Positions 24,039-33,785 of a stretch of 64,000 nucleotides of DNA are shown here, piece by piece. The DNA is from Coprococcus eutactus. Its GTDB lineage: Bacteria; Bacillota; Clostridia; Lachnospirales; Lachnospiraceae. Both the position numbers and the translations under genes were made by a program. The DNA is taken from the NCBI RefSeq assembly GCF_025149915.1, contig NZ_CP102278.1, positions 2,084,501 to 2,148,500 of the forward strand, written 5' to 3'. The notes beneath the pieces are model-generated. The model had not been told where the DNA came from. It did not search any database and saw only the letters and a list, made by a program, of their open reading frames with translations. Each line of letters starts with the position of its first letter. Position 1 is the stretch's first letter.

Positions 24039-25406
24039 TTAATTAGTGAGAATATTAACCACTTCACTCAAATTCATTCCGTTTGACGCCTTCAAAAGTA
24101 CGATATCTTCAGGCTTCATGAGCGCCATGAGGTATATGGCAATCTCTTCGGTATCGGTAAACGATACCGTCTTGGCATACTTTGTATCACACTCATCGAG
24201 AGCCTCTTTTATCTTCTGAGCATGCTCTCCTATGACTATAACCTCATCGATCTTCTTGTCCCTGAGATACTCTCCGACTTCACGGTGATATTCATCGCTC
24301 CTGTCGCCAAGCTCAAGCATATCGCCGAGTACGATGTATTTTCTGCCCTCACACTTCATGTCACAGAGCACATCGGTACTTGCCTTCATAGAATCAGGGC
24401 TTGCATTGTATGTATCGTCTATGATCGTGTATTTGCCAGGCAGCTTTATAACCTTCTGTCTGAGTCCTCTGAAGTTCTCAAACGCCTTTGAAGACTTCTC
24501 ATAAGGCACGCCCAGCTGATGTGACACAGCCATGGCAACCAGCGAGTTGCGGACATTGTGAAGTCCCATGACTCCGACCTTTACAGTTACCACATCATCT
24601 CCGTGAACCATGTCATATATGGAGTAACCGTCCTCCATACGGATATTTGTCGCTCTGAAATCCATTCCCTCGCCGCAGCCGTATGTGTATACCTTGCAAG
24701 GTATCTCATCCTTCACCGCATAGAGCATAGGATCATCGCCATTAATATATAATGTTCCGTTCTTACCCATACCCTTGATGATGCTGAGCTTTTCCTTGCG
24801 TGTATTCTCAAGTGATCCCATATATTCGATATGGGCAACACCTATAGTCGTGACAACACATATGTCTGGCTGCGCGATATCCGTCAGAATATCCATCTCT
24901 CCCGGCTCACCGATGCCAAGCTCAAGCACTGCTGCATCGTATTCATCAGTCATTCTCGACACCGTGATAGGCTCGCCGTATACTGAATTATAATTGCCCT
25001 CAGTGTGGAAACACTTCATTCCGGCGCTCACCGCCGCCGTGATCATCTCTCTGGTAGTTGTCTTGCCGACACTTCCTGTGACTGCCACAACAGGCATATC
25101 GTATCTGTTTCTTATATACTTTCCGATAGCCTGAAGAGCTTTAACAGTGTCATCAACACGTATATAAGCCTTGTCTGACACAACAACATTGTCATGCTCC
25201 GATGTGAGCGTAGCCGCTGCCACCTGAAGTGCAGACTCTATAAACCTGTGTCCGTCTGTTCTTGAACCGATGATTGGAACAAACAAGTCTCCTTCCTTAG
25301 CTTCTTTTGAATTGATACAGATATCTGTGAGTACGGTATTCTCATCTCCACACAGCAAAACACCGCCAGTGGCTTCCAGTATATTCTTTACAGTTATATC
25401 TACCAT
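24039..25406 (-). CDS. murF: UDP-MurNAc-tripeptide:D-Ala-D-Ala ligase
   Basis: MurF adds D-Ala-D-Ala to the UDP-MurNAc tripeptide, the last cytoplasmic step of the peptidoglycan pentapeptide. Domains appear in order: the N domain with CINSKEAKEGDLFVPI, the ATP loop VAVTGSVGKTTTREMI, YNSVYGEPITVSRM, and the C domain with IIDDTYNASPDSMKAS and VLGDMLELGD. An in-frame ORF continues to 25526. However, a promoter -10 box overlaps that first ATG, and GGGG lies just before two ATGs at 25409 and 25406. I use the latter, giving 455 residues. A helicase gene ends 150 bases upstream. Confidence 0.94.
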   Translation of the reverse strand: MVDITVKNILEATGGVLLCGDENTVLTDICINSKEAKEGDLFVPIIGSRTDGHRFIESALQVAAATLTSEHDNVVVSDKAYIRVDDTVKALQAIGKYIRNRYDMPVVAVTGSVGKTTTREMITAAVSAGMKCFHTEGNYNSVYGEPITVSRMTDEYDAAVLELGIGEPGEMDILTDIAQPDICVVTTIGVAHIEYMGSLENTRKEKLSIIKGMGKNGTLYINGDDPMLYAVKDEIPCKVYTYGCGEGMDFRATNIRMEDGYSIYDMVHGDDVVTVKVGVMGLHNVRNSLVAMAVSHQLGVPYEKSSKAFENFRGLRQKVIKLPGKYTIIDDTYNASPDSMKASTDVLCDMKCEGRKYIVLGDMLELGDRSDEYHREVGEYLRDKKIDEVIVIGEHAQKIKEALDECDTKYAKTVSFTDTEEIAIYLMALMKPEDIVLLKASNGMNLSEVVNILTN

Positions 25407-25524
25407 CATTATCCCCTTTTTATTCTCAGCAGGCTTCCCCGCGATAGTTGGAACGGACTCAATCGCCGACATTTCCACGGCATCCGCAGCATCACCAAGA
25501 CATAGTCGTCTCATGATATTGCCC

Positions 25525-25553
25525 ATTATAGCACTGTATATTATTTTTGTACA
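25525..25553 (-). promoter_or_regulatory. promoter of murF
   Basis: TGTACA (25553-25548), a 17-base spacer and TATAAT (25530-25525) with an extended-10 TGC. It overlaps the end of the upstream helicase gene and the most distal murF ATG. Confidence 0.7.
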
Positions 25554-28109
25554 TTAATTCTCTTTACTTTTATCTTTCCAGAAATCCTCCAACAGACCGG
25601 CAACATTTTTCCTGTTGCATATCTCATAATCGTTCCATTCCACAGGAAACAGTTCACTGTATCTTCTGGAATTGAATCTCTCGTCCAGCAAAAGTATGAC
25701 TCCCCGGTCCGTCTCGGTCCTTATGACCCTGCCTGCTGCCTGAAATACCTTATTTATACCTGGATACTGATATGCATACCTGAAGCCATCACTGTCGCCC
25801 CTGACTCCCGCACTCCCGCCTCTGGCGTCAAAATAGTCCATCATGAGCTTTCTCTCCGTACACACCTGGGGAAGTCCCGGTCCCACCACTATGGCTCCGA
25901 CCAGCTTATCACCCGTCAGATCTATCCCCTCAGAAAATATTCCGCCCATAATACAGAATGCGAGCACACCATTTTCCGTCTCAAATGTGTTCAAGAACTC
26001 TTCACGGTCCGCCTCATTCATATACGGTGTCTGGACGATCACCTTTACGTGATGCAGTCTTTCCATCTCCCCCGCAAATGCCTGTACATGCTCCAGCATA
26101 GCATACGACGGGAAGAACACCATATAATTGCCCTTCTTTGCGCTTACCACGCTCTCAATATAGCTGTATATATTCCCGTACTGCTCATCATTTCTCCTCG
26201 TGTATCTGGTAGTCACGTCATTTGCTATGAGTATCCTGCGGTTTTCCTGTGCAAACGGCGACCTGATATATATAGCCTGGTCATCCGGGCAGTCAGACAG
26301 CATCTCCATGTAATACCTGATGGGCAGTATCGTAGCAGAGAAAAATACCGTTGTAAGCCCCTTGTCAAGGCAGGCACTTATATTTGCCGCAGGCTTCACA
26401 CAGTAGAGCTTCACCATAAATCTTCCATCGGGAAGTATCTCATCATACATGATATAATTCTCATCCACAATCTCCGCAATGTTAAGAAATGACGTCAGAT
26501 TGAAATAGAAATTCAACACCTCTTTGCGCTCCGGTATCTGCCCATGTTCCTCCAGAAAGAGATCCAGAGCGTCGTGCAGCCCAAGCAATTTCAAATGCAG
26601 CCCCGCAATACTCGGCAACACCTCATAACCTTCAGCCGGCACATTTTTCTTCAGGGCAAGCAGTTCCCTGTTACAGCTACTTAGATATCTGGTAAGTCTG
26701 CCTCCATACTGAGCTGTAAGCTTTCTGAGTTCCAGAAAGTCCTCCTTTATGATATGGGCACTGTACATCGATGAGGCCCTATCCACCAGATTGTGAGCCT
26801 CATCTACCAAAAACACATAATTTCCCGGTGTATTACCATCACCTGCAAAGAACCTCTTGAGGCTCGCCCTCGGATCAAATACATAATTGTAATCGCCTAT
26901 CACCGCATCGGCAAACAGACTGGCATCAAGGCTGAGCTCAAACGGGCACACCTGATATCTTTCAGCATAGCGCCTCACAATCTCACGGTCTATTATGCTT
27001 TCATTTGACACAAGATCATACAGAGCCTCATTTACCCTGTCAAAATGTCCATTTGCGTAAGGACAGAGCGCCGGATTGCAGTCCATCTCGTCCTGCAAAC
27101 ATATCTTCTCCTTCGCTGTCAGGATAACCGTCTTAAACTCCAGTCCCCTGTCCATGAGCTTTTGTATGGCCCCCCTGGCAACCGTGTGGGCAATTGTCTT
27201 GGCCGTCAGATAGAACAGCTTGCTCACATCTCCCTGGACAAATGATTTTATCGTCGGATAGACAGCCGCCATGGTCTTTCCTATGCCAGTAGGTGCCTGA
27301 ACGTACAGATTCCCCTTCTTCTCTATCGCCTTGTACACATAGAGTGCCATCTCTTTCTGGCCTTTTCTATACTCAAACGGAAACTCCATATCCACAATGG
27401 ACTCATCCCTGAGACATATGTGCTTCTCTACCATATCAAGCCATATGGCAAGTTTCCCAGTCATTGACGCGAACCACTCCTCAAGGTACCCGAATCTATA
27501 GTTTCTCCTGAAGAACTTCTCCTTTTCGCTATCAAGGTTGACATAACTTATTCTCACATCTATATCATCATATTGCTTTTCCCTGGCATATATATATGCA
27601 TAACACATGGCCTGTGCAACATGAACTCTGAGCGGCTCCTCCACATCATCGAGATTTCTGTAGACACCTTTGATCTCATCTATCATCACATCGCTCTCGC
27701 CAAAGTTGACCTCGTATCCACGCACCATATCCATGACATGTCCTTCATCCTCATTCTCCGCCAGCACATCCGGCTCATGCACAGCAGGTGCGATCTGTAT
27801 TTTATTTTCATCAGGCTGCTCTCCGCCTTTGTCGGCGGCTATCCCATCAGCCTCCCGGGCAGTCCCGCGCCTGTCTATTATCCCATCAGCCCTGCCTTCC
27901 ACAGTTATGACATGTCCGCCACACTCCGAGGTGATCTTCAATGGTACCTCAGAAGCATAATAAGACCCTGCCCGTTTCTGAAGCTTTCTGTGAATCCTGC
28001 TTCCCGCATTCATCGCTTCTACAGGCAGAGCCCCGCTGCTGCTATCACTTATATCACCGCTGCGAAATATAAATTCCACAAGGCTTCTAACTGATATTCT
28101 TATATTCAT
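25554..28109 (-). CDS. XPD/DinG-type helicase with N-terminal nuclease-like domain
   Basis: This 851-residue superfamily 2 helicase has a C-terminal XPD/DinG-like engine: QAPTGIGKTMAAVYPTIKS (Walker A), FLVDEAHNLVDRAS (DEAH), VFFSATILP, MGGIFSEGIDLTGDKL, and QAAGRVIRTETDRGVI (motif VI). Four Cys (ICLQDEMDCNPALCPY and QVCPFE) sit where XPD proteins hold a 4Fe-4S cluster. The first 190 residues resemble a PD-(D/E)XK nuclease of Cas4/AddB type (IHRKLQ, VEGRADGII, IDEIKGVYRN). The fused enzyme probably unwinds and may cut DNA in repair. The terminal Cys typical of Cas4 Fe-S domains is not obvious. Confidence 0.88.
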   Translation of the reverse strand: MNIRISVRSLVEFIFRSGDISDSSSGALPVEAMNAGSRIHRKLQKRAGSYYASEVPLKITSECGGHVITVEGRADGIIDRRGTAREADGIAADKGGEQPDENKIQIAPAVHEPDVLAENEDEGHVMDMVRGYEVNFGESDVMIDEIKGVYRNLDDVEEPLRVHVAQAMCYAYIYAREKQYDDIDVRISYVNLDSEKEKFFRRNYRFGYLEEWFASMTGKLAIWLDMVEKHICLRDESIVDMEFPFEYRKGQKEMALYVYKAIEKKGNLYVQAPTGIGKTMAAVYPTIKSFVQGDVSKLFYLTAKTIAHTVARGAIQKLMDRGLEFKTVILTAKEKICLQDEMDCNPALCPYANGHFDRVNEALYDLVSNESIIDREIVRRYAERYQVCPFELSLDASLFADAVIGDYNYVFDPRASLKRFFAGDGNTPGNYVFLVDEAHNLVDRASSMYSAHIIKEDFLELRKLTAQYGGRLTRYLSSCNRELLALKKNVPAEGYEVLPSIAGLHLKLLGLHDALDLFLEEHGQIPERKEVLNFYFNLTSFLNIAEIVDENYIMYDEILPDGRFMVKLYCVKPAANISACLDKGLTTVFFSATILPIRYYMEMLSDCPDDQAIYIRSPFAQENRRILIANDVTTRYTRRNDEQYGNIYSYIESVVSAKKGNYMVFFPSYAMLEHVQAFAGEMERLHHVKVIVQTPYMNEADREEFLNTFETENGVLAFCIMGGIFSEGIDLTGDKLVGAIVVGPGLPQVCTERKLMMDYFDARGGSAGVRGDSDGFRYAYQYPGINKVFQAAGRVIRTETDRGVILLLDERFNSRRYSELFPVEWNDYEICNRKNVAGLLEDFWKDKSKEN

Positions 28110-28156
28110 TGTTTGTTCCTGTATATACCATTTATCTTATACTATCTATGTATAAT

Positions 28157-28702
28157 CTATCTTTTATATACGATCTTTTCAGCAAGATCATCGGCAATCG
28201 TCTTGTCAATCATGACCTCAACTATCTTAAGGCCAAAATCTATGGCTGTTCCCACTCCTCTGCTGGTTATTACATTGCCGTCCACAACCACAGGATCTGT
28301 GCTGTGTGTCTTTGCCATGAGCTGTCCCTCGCATCCAGGATAGCATGTAGCTTTCTTATCGGCAAGCACACCAAATGCTCCGAGAGCTGTAGGTCCTGCA
28401 CATATAGCTGCAACATACGCACCTCTGTCATTCTGTTTCTTCACAAGAGCCTCTACCTTTGGATTCGCCTTAAGGTTTGGAACTCCAGGTATTCCTCCCG
28501 GAAGTATGACTATATCACACTCACCACTTATCTCTGACAGCTTCTCATCCATGCTGACACAAATTCCATGTGCCCCTGTGACAGCTTCAGAATCGTCTGC
28601 TGCCACCATTGCACACTCTATTCCCGCTCTCCTGAGTATATCCACAACAGTGAGCGCCTCGACCTCCTCATATCCGGTTGCAAATAACATTCTCGCCTTC
28701 AT
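28157..28702 (-). CDS. DJ-1/PfpI-family protein
   Basis: This is a 181-residue flavodoxin-like protein of the DJ-1/ThiJ/PfpI superfamily. The nucleophile elbow AAICAGPTALGAFG contains the reactive Cys. MLFATGYEEVEALTVVDILRRAG and VILPGGIPGV are the other family motifs. Members act as oxidative-stress sensors, deglycases or chaperones; the length and motifs place it nearest YajL/DJ-1. AAAGGAGG lies before the ATG at 28702. It is followed by the helicase gene and preceded by the CYTH gene. Confidence 0.93.
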   Translation of the reverse strand: MKARMLFATGYEEVEALTVVDILRRAGIECAMVAADDSEAVTGAHGICVSMDEKLSEISGECDIVILPGGIPGVPNLKANPKVEALVKKQNDRGAYVAAICAGPTALGAFGVLADKKATCYPGCEGQLMAKTHSTDPVVVDGNVITSRGVGTAIDFGLKIVEVMIDKTIADDLAEKIVYKR

Positions 28703-28726
28703 GATACTTTCCTCCTTTTGATCTTC

Positions 28727-29251
28727 CTATAATCTATACGCATCTTCTATAAACCTTTCTATATCGCTCTCATCCATGCTGCTGAGCGCACTGTTCTGAT
28801 ACATGCCCTCACCTGTGACATCCCTCAGAAACCATTTTGGAGCTGTAAATGCCTCAGCTGCCTCCTCTGACGGGAATTCTACCTCAGCATACACCAGTCC
28901 CTGAAATATGCCGTGGAACACATCAAGCTCTATGCAAAGCTTCTCGTCCACCGACCAATCCCCGCAGGTACCCTCTGTGTCTGTGACAGGTATTATATAT
29001 CTGTCCTTCTCTATCACATTGCCCTCAGCCTTTAATCTGAGATTCTGATACTCATTCTCATCTATCTCCATCTCAAATTCCTGTCTAGACAGCAGTCCCT
29101 TCGACTTCACCGTGAGTACCCTCTTGTCATCGCTTCTCCGTATCCTTATGACCGGTCTCGTTGAAACATATAGCTGCTCCATGTGCTTTACCTGATATCT
29201 GTCCAGTTCAAGCGGAATATCCGCCACAAGAAATTTTCTCTCTATCTCCAT
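28727..29251 (-). CDS. CYTH-domain triphosphatase-like protein
   Basis: The 174-residue product begins MEIERKFLVADIPLEL, the ExExK signature of CYTH/triphosphate-tunnel enzymes. Further conserved acidic and basic tunnel residues follow (VIRIRRSDDKRVLTVKSKG, EIDENEY, LCIELDVF, YAEVEFPSEE). Such bacterial proteins usually hydrolyse inorganic triphosphate. It is 24 bases upstream of the DJ-1 gene and has GAGGTG before its ATG. A 13-bp tandem duplication (AACTAAGATCTTC twice) lies just upstream, near 29270-29295. Confidence 0.9.
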   Translation of the reverse strand: MEIERKFLVADIPLELDRYQVKHMEQLYVSTRPVIRIRRSDDKRVLTVKSKGLLSRQEFEMEIDENEYQNLRLKAEGNVIEKDRYIIPVTDTEGTCGDWSVDEKLCIELDVFHGIFQGLVYAEVEFPSEEAAEAFTAPKWFLRDVTGEGMYQNSALSSMDESDIERFIEDAYRL

Positions 29252-29331
29252 GCATTTACACCTCTTTAACTAAGATCTTCAACTAAGATCTTCAATCAAT
29301 ATCTGTTTTCCAGCTTGTACGCATACTCCTG

Positions 29332-30153
29332 TCAGAATATATCTCCGGGTGGTATGTCACCGCTCACATGTGCCATGATTGCTCTGTTCATAAATACCAT
29401 TGATATCATCATCGCCGCCATCCACAGGATAAATGAAGATATCATGTAATCTACAGCAGTATTCACCGACAGCAGCAGCATTGCCAGAGTCTGTGCATAC
29501 ACGCATATCGTAAACACTTTTCCATACGTCAACCGTGTATTCAAATGCTTCGCAAATGAGTTGCCAACGATACTAAACAACAGTGCCAAAAGCAACTGTC
29601 TTCCAGCACATCCTATCATCACAAACATGAACATAACAAACATATACACATAAAATATCGGTGCACAGGCAGCCAGAGAAGCATTATTAAAACCATTAGG
29701 CAGCATAAAATACTTTATAGGAGTCACCATGTACTCATAGCCTTTTCCGCCACTCACAACTCCTACAGTGACATTTTCACTGCCTATGGCGACATATGCT
29801 CCATCTGTCGTCATTTCGTTCAAATCTACCTCTGCATTCTCCGTATTGATATACAGATTTCCATTTCCAACCGCAACCTGTATATCCCTCTCTATGCTCA
29901 TCTTCCCATCTTCATAGGAAAACGCCGGTATCACATTCTCCGCAAGATTTCTGAATCCTCCAACCTTGGCTGTCCAGAATATTGCGTCAATTCCAAATTC
30001 AATGAACGCAAGCAGAAACGAAAGTATCACAACGAACCAGACCAGTCTGCCGGCCTTCAGCTTTGTGAGATGTTTGTAATTCTTAGGGCTGCTTACCGCG
30101 ATCGCCAACTGGTCTATCAGCGTGACCTTCTTGTACTCTTCCTGTTCTTCCAT
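29332..30153 (-). CDS. DUF1189-like membrane protein
   Basis: This 273-residue integral membrane protein has one N-terminal membrane segment (about 40-60), an extracellular beta-rich domain of about 110 residues, and four further membrane segments from residue 160. The layout and the LIDQLAIAVSSPKNYKHL opening are like the DUF1189 family of Firmicutes. Its function is unknown. The ATG at 30153 is preferred over the adjacent TTG. It lies just downstream of the HAD hydrolase. Confidence 0.75.
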   Translation of the reverse strand: MEEQEEYKKVTLIDQLAIAVSSPKNYKHLTKLKAGRLVWFVVILSFLLAFIEFGIDAIFWTAKVGGFRNLAENVIPAFSYEDGKMSIERDIQVAVGNGNLYINTENAEVDLNEMTTDGAYVAIGSENVTVGVVSGGKGYEYMVTPIKYFMLPNGFNNASLAACAPIFYVYMFVMFMFVMIGCAGRQLLLALLFSIVGNSFAKHLNTRLTYGKVFTICVYAQTLAMLLLSVNTAVDYMISSFILWMAAMMISMVFMNRAIMAHVSGDIPPGDIF

Positions 30154-30181
30154 CAATCTCTAATCTCCTAAATCTCTTAAA

Positions 30182-30988
30182 CTATATTATCCCCAGTTTA
30201 ACCATGGCATTGTATATTCCATCGTTCTCCGCATCGTCCGTCACCATCATGACCTGCTTTTTGAGTTCCTCCGGACCTTTCATCATGATTATACTGTTTG
30301 GACAATATAATAACATAGGTGCATCATTGTTGCCATCACCAAATGCATAAGCATTCTCCAGCGGGATGTCAAAATAATCGAGCAGATACTTTATTCCGGT
30401 AGCCTTGCTGAATCCCTTCGGCACGATCTCACAGAAATCGCGTCCCCTGTCTATATAGTCAAAGTTTCCCGAAACATACTCGCGAAATTCAGGAACTTTC
30501 TTGTTGTCCTCGGGGATCCAGCAGCAGAACTTGTCAAATTCAAAATCATCCGAATCTACATCCTCCCCTACAAATATTCCATTTGAACGGAAATATCTTA
30601 CCATCTCGGCAAGGAGCTCATTGTCCATCTTCTGTCCGTCAACATACACCTTATCCCGGTGTTCATACATTCCATACATATCGTATCTACGGCATACATA
30701 TGCTATATCCCGGCACACATCCTTGCTCACATCATTGTGAAACAATTCCTTTCCATCATAATATATGGACGTTCCACATCCACACACGAATCCGTCAAAT
30801 CCCGCAGACTTTATCTCCTCAGTGATATTGCAGTACACTCTTCCTGTGTTTATAAACACCAGATGTCCATTTACTCTGGCCTGGGCTAGGGCGCGCTTTG
30901 CACTATCCGGAAAGTATCTGCGTCCATCTTCGGTTATAAGTGTTCCATCTACATCAAAGAATAATATCTTCCTGTCTGTGTTCTTCAT
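30182..30988 (-). CDS. Cof-type HAD-IIB sugar-phosphatase-like hydrolase
   Basis: This 268-residue HAD hydrolase has the catalytic motif LFFDVDGTLITEDG, motif 2 VFINTGRVY, and motif 4 YAFGDGNNDAPML. The cap between motifs 2 and 3 (about residues 85-185) is of the C2/Cof type. Members dephosphorylate sugar phosphates, flavin nucleotides or similar metabolites. Proximity to the riboflavin operon is suggestive, because some Cof-like HADs act on flavin precursors, but a hairpin and a 160-base gap separate them. Substrate unknown. Confidence 0.88.
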   Translation of the reverse strand: MKNTDRKILFFDVDGTLITEDGRRYFPDSAKRALAQARVNGHLVFINTGRVYCNITEEIKSAGFDGFVCGCGTSIYYDGKELFHNDVSKDVCRDIAYVCRRYDMYGMYEHRDKVYVDGQKMDNELLAEMVRYFRSNGIFVGEDVDSDDFEFDKFCCWIPEDNKKVPEFREYVSGNFDYIDRGRDFCEIVPKGFSKATGIKYLLDYFDIPLENAYAFGDGNNDAPMLLYCPNSIIMMKGPEELKKQVMMVTDDAENDGIYNAMVKLGII

Positions 30989-31014
30989 ATATTATATCCA
31001 TCCTGTCATATATT

Positions 31015-31052
31015 TACAGGCACATGTATTATAACTACACGTGCCTGTATAT
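31015..31052. terminator. hairpin upstream of the HAD hydrolase gene / after ribH
   Basis: ACAGGCAC pairs with GTGCCTGT around a 17-base loop. It lies between the ribH stop and the HAD gene. Further short palindromes (TTGCGC GTAA GCGCAA near 31081) fill the rest of this gap. Confidence 0.5.
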
Positions 31053-31152
31053 TCTGTACGCATTAAGTTTTCGCGCGTTGACTTGCGCGTAAGCGCAATA
31101 ACCTATACACGCATCAGCATGCTGCATTGTACCGCATTTTTAACCGTCCGCA

Positions 31153-31614
31153 TTACAACTGCTTTATAAGGTCAATCATCTCAAGTGCTCCCATAGCGCA
31201 GTCGTAGCCCTTGTTGCCTGCCTTTGTTCCTGCACGCTCGATAGCCTGCTCTATGTTCTCTGTTGTCACAACGCCGAACATTACAGGTACGCCTGTCTCA
31301 AGTGATACAGATGCAACCCCCTTTGAAACCTCGTTGCACACATAATCATAGTGACTTGTCGCACCGCGGATAACAGCGCCAAGACATATAACCGCATCAT
31401 ACTTTCCGCTTGCCGCCATCTTCTTTGCAACTACAGGTATCTCAAATGCACCCGGTACCCAGGCTACTGTGATATCGTCTGCATTTACGTCGTGACGGAG
31501 AAGTGCATCCTCTGCACCGCTGACAAGCTTTGAAACTATGAACTCATTAAATCTAGCTGCTACTATGCCTATCTTTGCTCCATTTGCTACTAATTTTCCT
31601 TCTACCTTATTCAT
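31153..31614 (-). CDS. ribH: 6,7-dimethyl-8-ribityllumazine synthase
   Basis: RibH condenses the ribityl-pyrimidine from RibD with dihydroxybutanone phosphate from RibBA to give the lumazine that RibE dismutates to riboflavin. The 153 residues contain [49 protein letters not shown] and the C-terminal [13 protein letters not shown], all family hallmarks. AAGGAGG precedes the ATG. It is the last gene of the rib operon, separated from ribBA by 256 bases of repeated hairpins. Confidence 0.97.
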   Translation of the reverse strand: MNKVEGKLVANGAKIGIVAARFNEFIVSKLVSGAEDALLRHDVNADDITVAWVPGAFEIPVVAKKMAASGKYDAVICLGAVIRGATSHYDYVCNEVSKGVASVSLETGVPVMFGVVTTENIEQAIERAGTKAGNKGYDCAMGALEMIDLIKQL

Positions 31615-31634
31615 CTAATTCATCCTCCTTATTA

Positions 31635-31864
31635 TATGGAGCAGACGCATGAAAAGGCGCTTGCGCGCAGCGTCTGCGTGATATGTCGTCAAGCACCGCT
31701 TGATGACCTGCGCGCACATCAGTGCGCTTCCATTCTTCACAAGGAAACCTCCCGCTTACGCGGGCCCCTCCTTGTTCTATGGAGCAGACGCATGAAAAGG
31801 CGCTTGCGCGCAGCGTCTGCGTGCTTCACAAGGAAACCTCCCGCTTACGCGGGCCCCTCCTTGT
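31635..31864. repeat. duplicated hairpin array between ribBA and ribH
   Basis: A 46-bp unit (31635-31680 and 31778-31823) and a 41-bp unit (31735-31775 and 31824-31864) each occur twice with essentially identical sequence. The order is A-B-C-A-C, where B is a unique 54-bp part with its own hairpin (TCAAGC/GCTTGA). Unit A folds through GCAGACGC/GCGTCTGC. Unit C folds through ACAAGGA/TCCTTGT with an inner CCCGC/GCGGG. No convincing gene is present. Confidence 0.9.
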
Positions 31865-31870
31865 GAAATA

Positions 31871-33076
31871 TTATACATCATTTAACATATGACCCATCTT
31901 CTCTTTCTTGGTCTTGAGATAAAATGCGTCGAACTTGGTTGGCTCTATCTCTATCGGAACTCTCTCGACAATCTCAAGATTGTAGCCCGCAAGACCATAT
32001 ACCTTGAGAGGGTTGTTGGTGAGCAGCCTGATCTGTCTGATTCCGAGATCCACGAGTATCTGTGTTCCTATGGTATAATCTCTGGCATCATCAGGGAAAC
32101 CGAGCTTGAGATTTGCCTCAACGGTGTCAAGTCCCTGATCCTGAAGCGCATATGCCTTTATCTTGTTGATAAGGCCTATTCCTCTGCCCTCCTGTCTCAT
32201 ATACAGAAGCACACCTCTGCCTTCCTTGGCGATAGCCTTCATGGCTGCATCAAGCTGCTGACCGCAATCACACTTCTGTGAACCGAAACAGTCACCTGTG
32301 AGACACTCGCTGTGCACACGGCAGAGAACAGGCTCGCCATCCGCAATATCCCCCATTGTGAGTGCCACGTGATGTTCACCGTTCAGCTTGTTGATATATC
32401 CGCAGATCGTAAACTCACCATACTTTGTAGGAAGCTTTGCCTTAGCCACACACTCAACAAATACTTCATGCTCTTTTCTGTACTGGACAAGTTTCTCTAT
32501 GGTCGATATCTTAAGGCCGTGAACCTTTGCAAACTCCACAAGGTCATCCTTTCTCGCCATGGTTCCGTCGTCCTTCATGATCTCGCAGCAAAGTCCGCAA
32601 GGCTTGAGTCCTGCAACCTTCATGAGGTCCACTGTCGCCTCTGTGTGTCCATTTCTCTCTATGACTCCGCCTGCAACAGCCTGGAGTGGGAACATGTGTC
32701 CCGGTCTTCTGAAGTCATCCGGTTTTGCATTCTCATCCACAAATTTTCTGGCTGTGTAGCCTCTCTCCTCTGCTGAGATTCCTGTGGTTGTGTCCACATG
32801 ATCCACCGACACCGAAAATGCTGTACAGTGGTTATCTGTATTTGTTATGCACATCTGTGGGAGATTCAGCTTATCCGCATACGAGGCATCCATAGGCATG
32901 CATATGAGACCTCTCGCCCACTTTGCCATGAAGTTGACATTCTCTGTTGTAGCAAATTCTGACGCACAGATGACATCGCCCTCATTCTCTCTGTCCTCGT
33001 TGTCAAGCATGACAACCGGCTTGCCTGCCGCAAGATCAGCGGCTATCTCCTCTATCGAGTTGAATTCAAAACTCAT
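31871..33076 (-). CDS. ribBA: bifunctional DHBP synthase / GTP cyclohydrolase II
   Basis: This fusion supplies both starting branches of riboflavin synthesis. The N-terminal RibB domain (about 1-200) makes 3,4-dihydroxy-2-butanone 4-phosphate and has [15 protein letters not shown] and RRPGHMFPL. The C-terminal RibA domain (about 205-401) opens GTP and has the zinc ligands in [17 protein letters not shown], followed by [16 protein letters not shown]. The ATG at 33076 has AAGGAGG at correct spacing. It is third in the ribD-ribE-ribBA-ribH operon. Confidence 0.97.
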   Translation of the reverse strand: MSFEFNSIEEIAADLAAGKPVVMLDNEDRENEGDVICASEFATTENVNFMAKWARGLICMPMDASYADKLNLPQMCITNTDNHCTAFSVSVDHVDTTTGISAEERGYTARKFVDENAKPDDFRRPGHMFPLQAVAGGVIERNGHTEATVDLMKVAGLKPCGLCCEIMKDDGTMARKDDLVEFAKVHGLKISTIEKLVQYRKEHEVFVECVAKAKLPTKYGEFTICGYINKLNGEHHVALTMGDIADGEPVLCRVHSECLTGDCFGSQKCDCGQQLDAAMKAIAKEGRGVLLYMRQEGRGIGLINKIKAYALQDQGLDTVEANLKLGFPDDARDYTIGTQILVDLGIRQIRLLTNNPLKVYGLAGYNLEIVERVPIEIEPTKFDAFYLKTKKEKMGHMLNDV

Positions 33077-33101
33077 CACTCTACCTCCTTAAAATATCTG
33101 T

Positions 33102-33785
33102 CTACATAAATCCATTTTCTACCAGGAACTTCATATCAAGTCCTGATCTATTTGAAGCCTTTCCATTTGAAAGCTTTCCATCCACATCGTCACCTTTGTA
33201 TGGCGCAAGCAATTTCTCAACATACTTTCCAACCACATCATTTTCAAGGTTAACCACCTTTCCAGGCTTGCCGTCGAGCAGTGTCGTCTCCCCCGCCGTG
33301 TGCGGAATGATCGACACCTTAAAGCAAGTATCGTCGACGTATGCAACCGTAAGACTTATTCCATCTATCGCTATCGAGCCCTTTTCAATGATGTATCTGA
33401 GTATCTTCGGAGAACAGTCTATAGTCACCCACACTGCATTGTCCTCCCTCTTGAGTTCCCTAATCGTTCCGGTTCCATCTATATGCCCCGACACGATATG
33501 TCCACCAAATCTTCCTCCGGCCGCCATAGCGCGCTCAAGATTCACTCTGCTGCCACCAGTAAGCTGTCCGAGTCCGCTTCGCCTCAGCGTCTCCGGCATA
33601 ACGTCCGCAGTAAAGATATTGCCAGATATGCTGGTTGCAGTGAGGCATACACCATTTACCGCTATACTGTCTCCAACCTGACTTCCCTGGAGCACCTTGC
33701 CCGCCTGCACCGTGATACTGCAGGAGCTTACACCTTTATCTATCTTTCTTATAGTACCTATTTCTTCAACTATTCCTGTGAACAT
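33102..33785 (-). CDS. ribE: riboflavin synthase alpha chain
   Basis: The enzyme dismutates two lumazine molecules to riboflavin. Its two homologous lumazine-binding barrels are visible. The first starts MFTGIVEEIGTIRKI and has DSIAVNGVCLTATSI and MPETLRRSGL. The second has GGHIVSGHIDGTGTI and SIAIDGISLTVA. The 227 residues include a C-terminal tail of about 25 residues (DDVDGKLSNGKASNRSGLD) somewhat longer than usual. It lies about 100 bases after ribD and 25 before ribBA. Confidence 0.96.
   Translation of the reverse strand: MFTGIVEEIGTIRKIDKGVSSCSITVQAGKVLQGSQVGDSIAVNGVCLTATSISGNIFTADVMPETLRRSGLGQLTGGSRVNLERAMAAGGRFGGHIVSGHIDGTGTIRELKREDNAVWVTIDCSPKILRYIIEKGSIAIDGISLTVAYVDDTCFKVSIIPHTAGETTLLDGKPGKVVNLENDVVGKYVEKLLAPYKGDDVDGKLSNGKASNRSGLDMKFLVENGFM

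Noticed and set aside
24039..25526. Longer murF with 40 extra N-terminal residues
   Set aside because: The distal ATG overlaps the promoter -10 box and lacks a ribosome binding site, whereas GGGG precedes the ATGs at 25409/25406.
31060..31140. CRISPR-like or tRNA element in the palindromic gap after ribH
   Set aside because: There are no regularly spaced direct repeats and no cloverleaf with a GTTCGA-type arm; only short unrelated palindromes.
31636..31866. 76-codon plus-strand ORF across the rib hairpin array
   Set aside because: It exists only because the repeat units lack stops, has no ribosome binding site, and its peptide repeats with the DNA units.
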